Below, piece after piece: positions 8,145 to 18,080 of a DNA stretch of 64,000 nucleotides. Both the position numbers and the translations under genes were made by a program. Within the stretch, counting starts at the first letter, position 1, and each line of letters starts with the position of its first letter. The notes beneath the pieces are model-generated. The model saw only the letters and a list, made by a program, of their open reading frames with translations, was not told the DNA's origin and ran no database searches. Source of the DNA: Candidatus Latescibacterota bacterium (GTDB taxonomy: Bacteria; Latescibacterota; UBA2968; UBA8231); NCBI GenBank assembly GCA_022826515.1, contig JAJDUT010000064.1, forward strand, positions 1-64,000. Reading direction: 5' to 3'.

Positions 8145-9899
8145 TCACGAGTCTCCTTTGAGCGGCGTCCCAGTGGCCCAAGGCATGGCACTCAGGCTCA
8201 AATCCTTCCGCTGCGCAGCGGCCTGTAAGTCGCGTGCCCGGTTCCAATGCCTTTTTGCGAGGGGCTGATTGCCCATCTTTTTGTACGTCTGGGCTAGGGC
8301 CAAGTGGGCGCGACCGTAGTCCGAGTCTAAGGCCACCGCGCGCTCAAACGCGCCAATCGCCTCCCCGAGTCGTTCCATTTTTGCGTACTCCACCCCCAGA
8401 TTGAAATGGGCCTGCGCCAACTCGGGCTCTAAGGCGATGGCCCGTTGGTGCAGGCCAATGGCAGCCTTCATATCGCCTTTGAGCGAATGGGCGATGCCCA
8501 AGTGCGTATAGGCTTGGGCATAGGTCGAATCCGCGGCAATGGCCTGTTGGTGGGCGACGATGCCGCGGTCGAAATCCCCCTGCTGACTATAGGCCACCCC
8601 CAAGTCGTCGTGGGCTTTGGCCACGCTCGGCACCAGTCGGGACAAGTATTCCTTGGCGTTTACGTCCGACAGCGAATAGTGGGCGTCGGTCCAAGCAAAA
8701 AAGAGAATGGGCACCCCGAAGTACAGCACCTGCTTGCCGGTCTCGAACCCATAGGAAAAGGCCGTCCACTGCGCCCGCGCATTCTGCCAGCGCGTCACCA
8801 GCGCGTTCCAGCCACGGCGCGGCAACGCCTCCTCGCTCGGGCCCTCTGCGGAATCCTCATCTATCAAGTTCTGCCGGATCTCCTTCTTGCCGACCTTCCA
8901 CATGAACCCGTCGTAGTAGTAGTGCATAAAGGCCGAGGTGGCGATGAGCACCTTTACTATATCGTAAATCAGGAAATTCTGGGTCGCCCGCGCGAGGGCC
9001 TCTATGCCGCCGTATGCCAATATCAGCAACAGGTAGAACAAAACGATGCGCAAGCGTCCATCGGCAAATAGGAAGCGGAAGAAGGACCGTCCCAAGTCTT
9101 GCGAGCGTCTGAGCACTCCGTGATTGTAAATCCACACGATGGCAAAGTACTGAATGTCGTGTGCCAGCGCGGTGATCGCGTAGCCCAAGATGACGTCTTC
9201 GAGAATGATGTACGCGTAATAGACCGTGGCGAACGTAGTGGCCGAAATCGCCAGCTTGGGCCAGACGATGGGCGCGCCGCGTCGCCTTTCAACGACCATG
9301 TTACCCACGTAAACCACCGACAAGGCCAGCGCCAAGTACAGCATGGCGTCCCGCAGCAAAAAGACGTATTCGGGCTTGATCCAAGTGTACAGTCCAAAAC
9401 CATAGCGGTGGCAGCGCTCTAGAAAATTGATCAAATAGTGGGGGCTGGCCGCTATCACGTATCCGAACCAGACGGCTGTCAGCCACCAGTCCAGCCGCGC
9501 ACTCAACTGAGAGGGACGACGTCGCTTGAACTCGTAGATCCGCATGAAGCCGTAGTGCTGCATGAAGAAGTGCCACATGTCCCACAGGGCCAAGAAAATG
9601 AAAAACCCGAGGTGGCCGTTGAACACGCTCCAACTGACAAAGGAGGCGATCACCAGCGGCGCGACGATGAAGCGGGCCTTGTAGCGGCCAAACAGCTCCC
9701 GCTCGCCATAGGCGCGCATTAGCCCAGGCAGGTGGTGCCCCACCGCGAAAAAGGCCAGCACAAAGAGAGCAATGTCAGCAGAGGTGAAGTAGTTGGCGGC
9801 GAACAGCAGCACTGCGAGAGAAAGCAGCGGGGTGCCAATGAAAAACAAGAAATCCCATTGGCGGCTGATGATCCAGCCCTGAGGGGCAGCAGTCGTCAT
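8145..9899 (-). CDS. Polytopic histidine-bearing membrane protein with C-terminal TPR repeats (584 aa)
   Basis: Residues 1 to about 360 form around nine membrane segments. Histidine motifs sit in or near them: GHHLPG (about 53), MWHFFMQHYG (about 105), ALAHDIQYF (about 230) and FMHYYYDGFMWKV (about 315). Such spaced histidines recall membrane di-metal enzymes, but I cannot assign a reaction. From about 425 there are four TPR repeats (for example AQAHFNLGVEYAKM), probably facing the periplasm or cytoplasm as a docking surface. The start is 12 bases from the stop of the 983-aa barrel-like gene, so it is co-transcribed with unit A. Unit B has no copy. Function unknown. Confidence 0.7.
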   Translation of the reverse strand: MTTAAPQGWIISRQWDFLFFIGTPLLSLAVLLFAANYFTSADIALFVLAFFAVGHHLPGLMRAYGERELFGRYKARFIVAPLVIASFVSWSVFNGHLGFFIFLALWDMWHFFMQHYGFMRIYEFKRRRPSQLSARLDWWLTAVWFGYVIAASPHYLINFLERCHRYGFGLYTWIKPEYVFLLRDAMLYLALALSVVYVGNMVVERRRGAPIVWPKLAISATTFATVYYAYIILEDVILGYAITALAHDIQYFAIVWIYNHGVLRRSQDLGRSFFRFLFADGRLRIVLFYLLLILAYGGIEALARATQNFLIYDIVKVLIATSAFMHYYYDGFMWKVGKKEIRQNLIDEDSAEGPSEEALPRRGWNALVTRWQNARAQWTAFSYGFETGKQVLYFGVPILFFAWTDAHYSLSDVNAKEYLSRLVPSVAKAHDDLGVAYSQQGDFDRGIVAHQQAIAADSTYAQAYTHLGIAHSLKGDMKAAIGLHQRAIALEPELAQAHFNLGVEYAKMERLGEAIGAFERAVALDSDYGRAHLALAQTYKKMGNQPLAKRHWNRARDLQAAAQRKDLSLSAMPWATGTPLKGDS

Positions 9900-9911
9900 C
9901 GCTCCCCGCCT

Positions 9912-12863
9912 CTACAATCCGGCAAATACCGAAAGGAACACTAGGCCCGAGGTCTTCCGCTCTCCATCCCCGTCTTTGATCTCCAACGAGCGACGATCAA
10001 AGCGCACGCCTATCTGAGTGGTCAACTCGTATCCGGAATAGGCGCGAGTACTCGTCAGTTGACAGGCCAAGACCGTACCGCGAAAATCGCCGGTCCGCTC
10101 TCCGGCCGCTAGTTGCCCTTCGTCGGCTTCGAGGTCGTAGAAAAAGCGCCCTTCAACCCCTAGCTGCACATAAGAGCGGTGGAGAATCGGAAAATTTGTC
10201 AGCACCATGTAGAGCACGTCGTAACTGCGTTCCTCCGGTGCGCTACGGCTGAAGGGCACTCGGCGCATAAATTCCCCCTTGATGCGCGGGGAAATGGAGA
10301 TCGACTTCCACGAAAACGCATAGGAGACCTTGTCTATCAACCCGACAAAACTGGACGACTCGCGGCCATTGCGGCCCTCGGGGGCCAAGGGATCAAAGGC
10401 CACCACCGGCGCGCCCTCGTCATCCAAGAGCACGCGGCCCTCCTCGTCCCGGGCCAATATCACCTCGGCTTCCCGCTGCTTCCACACGTCCATCTTGAAT
10501 CGGTGGCGGGTGCTCCAACCTCTAGGACTGTCGTACTCCCAGTCCGAGTAAAGCGTGTTGATCCACGTATTCTCCGCGGCCAGCAGATCGGGCACGGGCA
10601 CATTGCTGCCCGTTGTCTCGCTGAATTGGCCGAACTCCGCTCTGGGCACGACCCACTGCACGAGGTGATCTTCGATATTGTCTTCGGCTCTCCGCACCAT
10701 GTCAAAGAGCCGCCAGCGGCCCAGCGTGGGGAAGCTCTTGGTAAAGGTAAAGATCCCGTAGAAGGTATCGTTGTCGCGCGCGGCTTGGTGCATGGCTTGG
10801 CGCAGGCGACCGGCCGTAAGTCGTATTTCGGGATTGACTTGAACGCTGGTGTAAAAATTGTAGCCCCAGTGGTCTTTCTTGTAGGGATAGTCTGGCTCGT
10901 CGTCGTTTTCAAAGCGATCGACCCAACCGTTGTTGTTCAAATCAATACCAAAGAGAAACTCGGGCCGATCAACCTCGTAGCGCAGAAAAGGCTCGTCGTA
11001 GTCCGGGAAGAAGTTTTGCCGCTCGCCGTTGCTGTTTTGGTTGAAGTCGGAAAGGAAATCCCCGTTTTCATCGTAGCCGGGAAAAACCGCTGGATCGGCC
11101 ACGCCGTTGGGCCGGATTATAAAATACTGCCCCGGAATGGGAATCAAACTACCCTGAAAGCGGCGCAACTGATCTGGATGCCGGTCGTTGTCGTCGTTGT
11201 CATCGACAAAGTCATAAGACTGGATGATGGCTTCGGGCGAGTAGTCAACCAAGCCGCGACCATCCACTGGCCGCACGTTGGTGCTGTATCCGTCGTCCAT
11301 GCCAAAGCCTTCGAGAAAAAAGCGCCAAGGGCCGATATCCCGCGCCAAGTTGACCATGTAGGCCATGTCGTGCTGGTCTCCGACAATGCCGGCAATAGCC
11401 TCGTGCTTCTTTAGGGTCGTGGTTGGGTACTTGCGATAGCGGGTACTGACGTTGAACTCTCCGTAGAAATCGAACCCATACCAATCGCGCATCTCAGCGG
11501 TAACGCCGTATATCTGGCTCGCGGTGGGCAGCCCATAGTCAAAGGCCACCTCTTGTTGGTTGAGACGATTTTTTATATTGCCTGCCGCTCGCGCGACCTG
11601 TAGAAATTGCGGCTGATCCACCGGATTGGTCTGCCGGTCGGACGCTATCTCCACCCGGTAGTCGTTGGCCAGAATGAGCCGGAAACGCACCTTCTTGATC
11701 GCGGTCACCGCATCCTCGGCCTCGGCCAAGCTCAGCCCCAAGCTCTGCTGCAATAGCAAGCGCAAAGTCCCAGCTTCGTCTTCCCCATCTTCGACTGCCA
11801 GAGGATATTTAAGCGTTATGCGCTCGGGTCCATCAGCCGTGAGGAAGCCATCGCGCACCTTGCCCCCTTCGCGCAACGGTCGGTAGCCAATACTGCTGCC
11901 GGTGATAACCGTATCCCGCGGAACCATCGCCACGCTGTCGCCCGCGACTACCTCGCGCATCAAGGTAGTCGTGATCTCCACGTCGTCGCTGAAGAGCACG
12001 GCCCCTCCCTCGCCGTCTTCAGGCGAATCGTCGGACAGCCTCACCACCAGTAATTCGAGCCGCCGGTCTAACTGGCCCGAAGTCAGCAAACCCGTAAAGG
12101 GACTTTCCTGAAAGCTCTCCAAAGCCCCGTTGTTACTGTGGGAATTGACAAAGGTCGTGCCCAAGGTCAAGTGATCGCTGATATCGGCCTCAAAGCGAAA
12201 TGCGGATAGGTTCGTCGCGTTTTCTAGCTGCCGGGTCGGAAAATCCGCGCTAATGTCGATGATCGGCGACGAGATCCGCGAAAACAACCCGGTCGCCCGC
12301 AAGCGCTGGCTGGCCAAACTAGTCACCACGCCATTGAACCCCGTCTTGCGGAAAGTCAGGGGCGTCAGCGTTGTAAAAAGCTCATCTCCGACCACGATCG
12401 AATAGCTGTAGTCGCCGCTGATATCCGAGGAGATGATGAGGCGGTTGAACCAGCTTAGGTACTCGCCGCGCTTGGTGACCTGATTGCTGGCACTGGTCAG
12501 CGGCTGGGTCTGCCGCCAATCGTAGATGAGCCAGCCACGAGTAATCAGATCGCCGTAGGGATCGTAAAAATAAAAACCCTCTTGGCTACGCGACACGTAG
12601 CGGAGAAAAGGCTCCCGCGCATAGTTGGTGTACTGCCACTGACGGCGGCCGTACTCGGTGAACAATTCCTGCGGCAAGTACCAGCGCTGAATGGTGGGGT
12701 CTAGCGCATCGATCAGCACCGACCGGCCCGCAGCCGAGAACACGCGGCGCTCATCAGCCCGGCGGCCAAGGCGATTGCCATAGTCTATCTGGGCACCGAC
12801 CTCAAGGGCGCATATCACCACCGCGCCCAAGAGCAATGCGCATTTAGCTCGCAGTGCGCCCAT
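9912..12863 (-). CDS. Barrel-like outer-membrane protein with central acidic repeats (983 aa), unit A
   Basis: After a signal peptide (1-24) comes IDYGNRLGRR and a strongly conserved N-terminal block: LDPTIQRWYLPQELF, RRQWQYTNYA and GWLIYDWRQTQP (about 55-120). Most of the rest alternates polar and hydrophobic residues in strand-length runs and ends in LVFLSVFAGL, as expected for an outer-membrane beta-barrel. The middle has three Asp/Asn-rich, calcium-loop-like segments: DDNDDNDRHPD (about 554), DENGDFLSDFNQ (about 598) and DLNNNGWVDRFE (about 641). These flank the invariant PFLRY..DRPEFLFGID. No TonB box or plug domain is visible. It is closest to the 990-aa protein at 31425, and its start overlaps the stop of the 927-aa gene (TAATG), so the two are coupled. 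The barrel assignment is by pattern only. Confidence 0.75.
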   Translation of the reverse strand: MGALRAKCALLLGAVVICALEVGAQIDYGNRLGRRADERRVFSAAGRSVLIDALDPTIQRWYLPQELFTEYGRRQWQYTNYAREPFLRYVSRSQEGFYFYDPYGDLITRGWLIYDWRQTQPLTSASNQVTKRGEYLSWFNRLIISSDISGDYSYSIVVGDELFTTLTPLTFRKTGFNGVVTSLASQRLRATGLFSRISSPIIDISADFPTRQLENATNLSAFRFEADISDHLTLGTTFVNSHSNNGALESFQESPFTGLLTSGQLDRRLELLVVRLSDDSPEDGEGGAVLFSDDVEITTTLMREVVAGDSVAMVPRDTVITGSSIGYRPLREGGKVRDGFLTADGPERITLKYPLAVEDGEDEAGTLRLLLQQSLGLSLAEAEDAVTAIKKVRFRLILANDYRVEIASDRQTNPVDQPQFLQVARAAGNIKNRLNQQEVAFDYGLPTASQIYGVTAEMRDWYGFDFYGEFNVSTRYRKYPTTTLKKHEAIAGIVGDQHDMAYMVNLARDIGPWRFFLEGFGMDDGYSTNVRPVDGRGLVDYSPEAIIQSYDFVDDNDDNDRHPDQLRRFQGSLIPIPGQYFIIRPNGVADPAVFPGYDENGDFLSDFNQNSNGERQNFFPDYDEPFLRYEVDRPEFLFGIDLNNNGWVDRFENDDEPDYPYKKDHWGYNFYTSVQVNPEIRLTAGRLRQAMHQAARDNDTFYGIFTFTKSFPTLGRWRLFDMVRRAEDNIEDHLVQWVVPRAEFGQFSETTGSNVPVPDLLAAENTWINTLYSDWEYDSPRGWSTRHRFKMDVWKQREAEVILARDEEGRVLLDDEGAPVVAFDPLAPEGRNGRESSSFVGLIDKVSYAFSWKSISISPRIKGEFMRRVPFSRSAPEERSYDVLYMVLTNFPILHRSYVQLGVEGRFFYDLEADEGQLAAGERTGDFRGTVLACQLTSTRAYSGYELTTQIGVRFDRRSLEIKDGDGERKTSGLVFLSVFAGL

Positions 12864-15646
12864 TACTGAATTCCGGCGTACACAGTGATAAAGCTAGTCG
12901 TCGAATTGCTGCTCTCGCTGCCCTTGGCAAAGCCGCTGGCGTTTTCTAGCACTAGCTCGGTCTGGGTGCGCCCGTAGCGCAGGCCGATCTGCGTCGTCAG
13001 GCGATACCCCATGTAGTCCGAGGAATTGGATAGCTGCATCGCCACGTTTACACTGCTCAAATCACCCGTCTCCATGGTAATGCCGCTGGCGACCATGGCG
13101 TCTTCGTCGCTCATCAAATCCCTCAGCAACAGTTGCTCTACCCCCCCCATCAGCACGGTGTGCTTCAGCACCGGCAGTCGGGCTAGCAGCACAAAGCTGC
13201 CGGTCCACTCCTTGCGCTCATCCTCTTGGAGCAAAAACGGCGTGCGCCGCAAGTATTCGCTCTTGAACTTGGGCTGGAGGCTTAGGCGGCCTAAGTCGTA
13301 GGTATAGTCGAATTTGTTGATCAAGCCGAAGAAGCTCGTGTTGGTCCGCAGGCGGCGTCCGTCTATATCGCGTGGCTCGTCTTGGTTTTGGCGATAGAAT
13401 TCGTACTTGAACTTGTTGATGATGTTGAGTCGGTCGATGCCCGCGTAGTCGAACCCGAGCCACAGCGAATTGACCCAAGTGTCTTGGGCTGGCAGGATGT
13501 CGGGAACGAGGGGCTGGATCGGCGGAGCATCGACAAAAGGCGTGGGTTCACGCCGGTCGTCTGGAATGGTGTCGGCGACCTTTTTCAGCGCGTCAAAAAC
13601 CCGCAAGCGACCCACGCCGGGCACGTCGCGGTCAAAGGTAAAGAGCGCGTACTGGACGCGGCTGGAGCGATCGGCCGAAATCATCTGCTCGTCCGCCTGC
13701 CCTAGAGTCAACCGCGCCCCTGGTACGAGCTCAGCACCGGCGAACACATTGTAGCCCTGCCGGTCGGTCTTATAGGGGTAATCAGGCAAGTCGTCGTCTT
13801 CGAAGCGGTCGATCCAATCGTTGTTGTTCAGGTCGATGCCAAAAAGGTATTCGGGACGATCAACCGCATAGCGCAAAAAAGGCTCTTCGTAGTCGGGAAT
13901 GAGGTTGTTGACCGTGCCATTGTCGTTTTGGTTGAAATCCGAGATAAAGTCATTGTTCTCGTCCCACCCGGGAAAGATGAGCCGGTCGTTGGCCGAACCC
14001 GCGCGGATCCAGTCGGGGAATTGGTCTTGGTCGTCGTTGTCTTCGACGAATTCGTAGAAGTTGCGCTGGGAGTTGTCGTATTGGATGTCGCCATTGGCAT
14101 CGACTAAAAAAGCCGTGGTCGAATACGCATCGTCCATCGCATAGACCTCTCCGAAGAAGAACCACGGATGGAACTGACGAGAGATGTTAAAAAACCAAGC
14201 GTCGGACTGCTCGGTGGAAATTTTGTGGTTTTTACCAGCCGTAAACAGCGCGGCATTGGGATACTGATAGTAGCGCTTGTTGCGGTCCCACTCTCCGTAG
14301 AAGTCAAGCCCCCACAGCCCCTTTCCCTCCACTGTAAATCCGCCGACTAGGTTGCCCGTCGGCAGACCGTAGTCAAATTTGACGAGTTGGAGATTGGAAA
14401 TGTCCTTCACGTTGCCTTCGGCTCGCCGCAGGGTAATCAGCGCTGGCTCGGTGGCATCTATGGTTTCCGCACTCAGGGGCGCGGAAGGCATGGCGCGGCG
14501 GCCCGTCTGCCGATCGGACCACATCTGCACCTTGAAGTCATTGCCCAAGACGTATTCAAATTCCACGGCCACGATCGAGGTGGGGTCTGGGCCGATGTAA
14601 GCCGGGTCGTTGAAGTCGTAGTTGAGCACGATGCGCTCGTGGCCGTCGGCGGCCGTGTACCCCTGGCGCTCAAAACCGCCGAATTTAATCGGCCACTCCG
14701 CGCCAGCGCGGACGACCTCCTCCGCCTCGAAAACCTGTTCTTTGTTTGTCTCAAAGTCGCGGCTGATAATGCGCACCTTGTCGCGGAACAAAGCCGCGCC
14801 GCCCTCGCCATCTTCGGGCGTGTCGTCGCTGAGAATGATGGCAATGGCCGTCAGCGGGGTGCTACTCTGGCCGGAAGTGAGGCTGCCGGCGATCAAGTCG
14901 CCGCTGAACAAGTCGAGCGTGGTATTGGTATTGCGGGCATCAACCACGGTCGCGCCCACCTCGATGAAGTCGCCGACCTGAACCGTGCCGCGCCCGCCGA
15001 ACATGGTAGTGGTATTGGTGCGGGTTTCCGGCTCTTGGGTCGCGCCCAAGATCGGGTCGCTGATCCGCGAGGCGAGGATCGTGCCAGCGTATTTGTCGGC
15101 CATGAAGTCGATCTGGACGCCATTGTAACGAGGCCTAGAAAAGGTCATTGGCGTGAGGGTCGTGCGCAGCAGATTGCCGACCGTAATGGAATAGTAGTAC
15201 TGGCTCTGCGAGTCGCCGCCAACGGTGACCCCATTGAACCAAGAGTCGAAGCGGGCGTTTTGGAAGATGCTGCTGCCGAGCTGCCCGGGCTGATTTTGGC
15301 TCCAGTCGTAGATCAGCCAGCCGCGGCCGATGAAGTTGCCGTAGAAGTCGTAGAAGTAATCGCCCTCGCGGTGGATGTTGACGTAGCGCCGAAACTCATC
15401 CTTAGCGTAGTTGGAGTACTCCCACTGCCGCCAGCCGTATTCGTTGAACAGCTCTTGGGGAATGTACCATTTCTTGACTGCTGGATCGAGCGCGCCAAAT
15501 AGGACCCCAGGGCCGCGCGGTTCAAAGCTGACCGCCCCGCCGCGCTGGCGACCCAAGCGGTTGCCGTAATCTTGGGCCTCAGCTAGGCCAGCCGCCAGCA
15601 TCAGAGCAGCCAAACCAACTAACCCCCATAGTCTAAACACTTGCAA
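12863..15646 (-). CDS. Barrel-like outer-membrane protein with central acidic repeats (927 aa), unit A
   Basis: TTG start at 15646 with GGGAG seven bases upstream; the signal peptide is about 1-24. It shares the N-terminal block of the 983-aa protein (LDPAVKKWYIPQELF, RQWEYSNYA, GWLIYDWSQNQP). It also shares the central acidic region: EDNDDQDQFPD (about 535), DENNDFISDFNQND (about 562) and DLNNNDWIDRFEDDD (about 605). Long amphipathic-strand regions follow, ending SFITVYAGIQ. It is the orthologue-like partner of the 932-aa protein at 28630. The two barrel types always occur side by side in the same order, which suggests a heteromeric outer-membrane complex (inference). Confidence 0.75.
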   Translation of the reverse strand: MQVFRLWGLVGLAALMLAAGLAEAQDYGNRLGRQRGGAVSFEPRGPGVLFGALDPAVKKWYIPQELFNEYGWRQWEYSNYAKDEFRRYVNIHREGDYFYDFYGNFIGRGWLIYDWSQNQPGQLGSSIFQNARFDSWFNGVTVGGDSQSQYYYSITVGNLLRTTLTPMTFSRPRYNGVQIDFMADKYAGTILASRISDPILGATQEPETRTNTTTMFGGRGTVQVGDFIEVGATVVDARNTNTTLDLFSGDLIAGSLTSGQSSTPLTAIAIILSDDTPEDGEGGAALFRDKVRIISRDFETNKEQVFEAEEVVRAGAEWPIKFGGFERQGYTAADGHERIVLNYDFNDPAYIGPDPTSIVAVEFEYVLGNDFKVQMWSDRQTGRRAMPSAPLSAETIDATEPALITLRRAEGNVKDISNLQLVKFDYGLPTGNLVGGFTVEGKGLWGLDFYGEWDRNKRYYQYPNAALFTAGKNHKISTEQSDAWFFNISRQFHPWFFFGEVYAMDDAYSTTAFLVDANGDIQYDNSQRNFYEFVEDNDDQDQFPDWIRAGSANDRLIFPGWDENNDFISDFNQNDNGTVNNLIPDYEEPFLRYAVDRPEYLFGIDLNNNDWIDRFEDDDLPDYPYKTDRQGYNVFAGAELVPGARLTLGQADEQMISADRSSRVQYALFTFDRDVPGVGRLRVFDALKKVADTIPDDRREPTPFVDAPPIQPLVPDILPAQDTWVNSLWLGFDYAGIDRLNIINKFKYEFYRQNQDEPRDIDGRRLRTNTSFFGLINKFDYTYDLGRLSLQPKFKSEYLRRTPFLLQEDERKEWTGSFVLLARLPVLKHTVLMGGVEQLLLRDLMSDEDAMVASGITMETGDLSSVNVAMQLSNSSDYMGYRLTTQIGLRYGRTQTELVLENASGFAKGSESSNSTTSFITVYAGIQ

Positions 15647-15672
15647 ATCATCTCTCCCTACATTTTAAGTAA

Positions 15673-17928
15673 CTAGTAAGCCACCCCGACAACCCCGATT
15701 TTCCTCACTTGGCCCGTGCCGGCTTGCAGCGAGACGCTAAACGCATAGTGCCCCGGCGGCACGTACACCCCGTCGTCGTCCCGGCCATCCCAAGGCTGGG
15801 CAAAGCGGCCGCTGATGGCCTCGCTATCGACTAAGGCCCGCACCAAGCGGCCGGACAGATCGAAAATCGAGACTTTTACCGGCGAGAGCCGCGCGATATT
15901 GGTGATGTCGTACTGAATGAGGACGCGGTCGTTGACCCCGTCGCCGTTGGGCGTAAATACCGGCGAATTTACGGCCACATTGGCTAAAAGCTCCTTGCTG
16001 ATCGGTACGGCCACCGAGAGGTTGTCCGCTATCGGCGTACCCACCGGCTGGATATCGGTGTCGGCAAATCCGGACTGACTCAAGTCAGCGGCATTGCCAG
16101 CCACGACGCCTTGCCCGAGGGTCGTTTCGACCGAGCGATTAAAGGCGCGGCCGACGAACGTTGTGCCAAAGCGCAACACTCCATTGTCGAATTCTACCTC
16201 CAAGACCGTCCCGTCTTCCTCAATGAGTGGAAAGGAAATAGCAAAGCGGTCGTCGAGCACTTCGTCGATGGAGATACCATTGCTGGCCTGGGGCAAGTTC
16301 ACCAGCGACGAGCCGGAAAAATCCGCCTCTTGCACCTCGCCACCAAGTCGCTGGATTCGCACGCGCCCGATGGACTCGACGCGCAAGGGAGTCTTGATCT
16401 CAAAGGCGTCAAAGCCGCGCTGCTGACCAGATGATTTGTTGCGTACCGCGTATAAAAATCGGGTATTCTTCCCCACGGCCGCTGAGCGCGGTGAGATCTC
16501 GGCGATCAGTTCTCGGGCAAAGGGCGGCGAAACCACGTCAAAGGCCAAGCCGCCGACTGCGGCCGCGGACTCGAAGTCGTCGCTAAAAAAGTCAATCGAA
16601 AACTGAAAGTAGCGCCGTGGGCCAGGCGAGGTAATGGGGACACCGGCACCGTCTATTGGGAGCTGGTCTTGGCCAACGATACCGGACGCCGAATAGGGAG
16701 GTGACCAGCCGCTCCAGTTGTTGACATCGTCGCGGATGCTCCCTTTATCCTCGCCCCGCAGCGCCCTGTAATCGGCCTCGTCGAGGGTGACGAGGGCCTG
16801 CTGGTCCAGCGGCAGATCCTTGAATACTCCAATCGCCTCGCGCACATCTACTTCGTCGTTGTCCAGCACGTTTTCGACCAAGGCCTTTAACTCAGCATCA
16901 TTGACGCCATCGGCCCACTTCCACGGCACCTCCACATTGGCCGTTGAAGTGCCCGACCGATTGCCAGCTTGGGCACCACCGCCCACGCGGAAAATGCGCT
17001 CGCCCGGGCGGACCTTGTTGAATTCGACCGGGTTCGGATCTACGCCCGTACGTGTGCGAACCTGCAAGCTAGACACATTTGCGTCGCCGGCCGCGTCTTG
17101 GATCCAACGCAAGTTGCCGAACAGGGCCAAGTCGCCAAAGTCGAAAATGTTGGACACATAGCTCGCTTCGGGCACGAAACCCGTGCCGAAAATCTGGAAC
17201 TCAGCTAGGTCGAAGCCGGCCGCGGTCAGCACCTTCAGCCGCACGAAGCGCACGTATTGCGGAGCGATACGCACATCCACCACGGATTGGTCGTTTTGGG
17301 TCTCGACCGCGACAGTTTGCAGGATGGGCACGCCTTCAAAGGAATTTTCCGGCGTGCCATCATTGATAAAAATCTCATACCCCCGCAAGAATTCGTTTTG
17401 GAAGGGGAATTCCTCCGAGGGAAAATCCGGGTCGCCGTTGCGCGGAAAGAATTTGAAGCGATTGAGACCAAAGCGAGCGCCGAGATCTAAGTCGATGATT
17501 AGCCCTAGTACCCGGGCGCTTTGGGTGCCCCCGGAAGCGCGCATGTCCAAGGCCGTGTCGCCGTCGTCGTCGATCACATTGGCCAAGGCTGCGCCAATAG
17601 AGCGATTGTTCGGCGACCTAATGCTGCCGCCGCGCAATGGCGAGTTAATGCCGACCGCTATGTTGCGGGTGGTATCGGCGCGCTGGGGCGCGATAAAGTA
17701 GGGCCGCCCTTCCGGCTCAAAGTCGATGACCCCCCCAGGGGCGTTGGTTTTTTCGATCGCGGTCGCACTGCGGATGACCACGGCGGGGAGATCGCCCCCA
17801 CCGCTTTCCCAGCTCAGGCCTTCTGCACCGCCAATGACCACGACTTCCGCAACCGCTGATTTTCCCGCCGCCAAAGCGGCGAGCAAGACGCCGCCCATGA
17901 GGCAAGCAGATCGAAAAGCTGTTTGCAT
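15673..17928 (-). CDS. Secreted discoidin-like/FlgD-tail protein (751 aa), first gene of unit A
   Basis: The start is placed at the ATG at 17928, giving MQTAFRSACLMGGVLLAALA and a signal peptide ending SAVA-EVVVIGG; a longer frame to 18009 adds no signal. The mature protein opens EVVVIGGAEGLSWESGGG, diagnostic of a two-member subfamily with the 754-aa protein at 26315. A discoidin-like domain covers about 95-255 (IIDLDLGARFGLNRFKFFP, ending AEFQIFGTGF). The DG..Y..L-like segment, a WSGWSPPY stretch and a beta-sandwich follow. The FlgD-type Ig domain is at about 655-751 with TPNGDGVNDRV and ends GVVGVAY. It is divergent from the isomerase at 18081 across about 150 bases. Probable exported surface protein. 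Confidence 0.85.
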   Translation of the reverse strand: MQTAFRSACLMGGVLLAALAAGKSAVAEVVVIGGAEGLSWESGGGDLPAVVIRSATAIEKTNAPGGVIDFEPEGRPYFIAPQRADTTRNIAVGINSPLRGGSIRSPNNRSIGAALANVIDDDGDTALDMRASGGTQSARVLGLIIDLDLGARFGLNRFKFFPRNGDPDFPSEEFPFQNEFLRGYEIFINDGTPENSFEGVPILQTVAVETQNDQSVVDVRIAPQYVRFVRLKVLTAAGFDLAEFQIFGTGFVPEASYVSNIFDFGDLALFGNLRWIQDAAGDANVSSLQVRTRTGVDPNPVEFNKVRPGERIFRVGGGAQAGNRSGTSTANVEVPWKWADGVNDAELKALVENVLDNDEVDVREAIGVFKDLPLDQQALVTLDEADYRALRGEDKGSIRDDVNNWSGWSPPYSASGIVGQDQLPIDGAGVPITSPGPRRYFQFSIDFFSDDFESAAAVGGLAFDVVSPPFARELIAEISPRSAAVGKNTRFLYAVRNKSSGQQRGFDAFEIKTPLRVESIGRVRIQRLGGEVQEADFSGSSLVNLPQASNGISIDEVLDDRFAISFPLIEEDGTVLEVEFDNGVLRFGTTFVGRAFNRSVETTLGQGVVAGNAADLSQSGFADTDIQPVGTPIADNLSVAVPISKELLANVAVNSPVFTPNGDGVNDRVLIQYDITNIARLSPVKVSIFDLSGRLVRALVDSEAISGRFAQPWDGRDDDGVYVPPGHYAFSVSLQAGTGQVRKIGVVGVAY

Positions 17929-18080
17929 AAACTGACTCTTAGAGATAATTAGCAGGACGGGCTGTAGAGAGCATTCCACAACGCCAAATGTCCCTGCATT
18001 GTTGCTCAAAAATCTGTCAAATCCTAAATTAATTGCTCGTTAAATAAGTGAATACTACCCACTAGAGCAAGAAATTTTCA

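Noticed and set aside
8026..8247. N-terminal extension of the CBM9-like gene
   Set aside because: The added 74 residues cover the stem-loop and overlap the upstream gene; the internal ATG has an RBS and a signal peptide.
10179..11414. Long antisense open frames inside the large genes (also 14387-15502, 54202-55317 and others)
   Set aside because: They arise from GC-rich codon use opposite clear genes; no signal peptide, domain or ribosome site supports them.
12863..15646. Barrel pair as a classic SusC/SusD or TonB-dependent system
   Set aside because: No TonB box, plug domain or SusD-like helical protein could be seen; only the general idea of paired surface proteins is kept.
17929..18080. 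TTGACA on the minus strand between unit A and its isomerase as a mapped promoter
   Set aside because: A convincing -10 box at normal spacing was not found; divergent promoters must exist here but cannot be placed.
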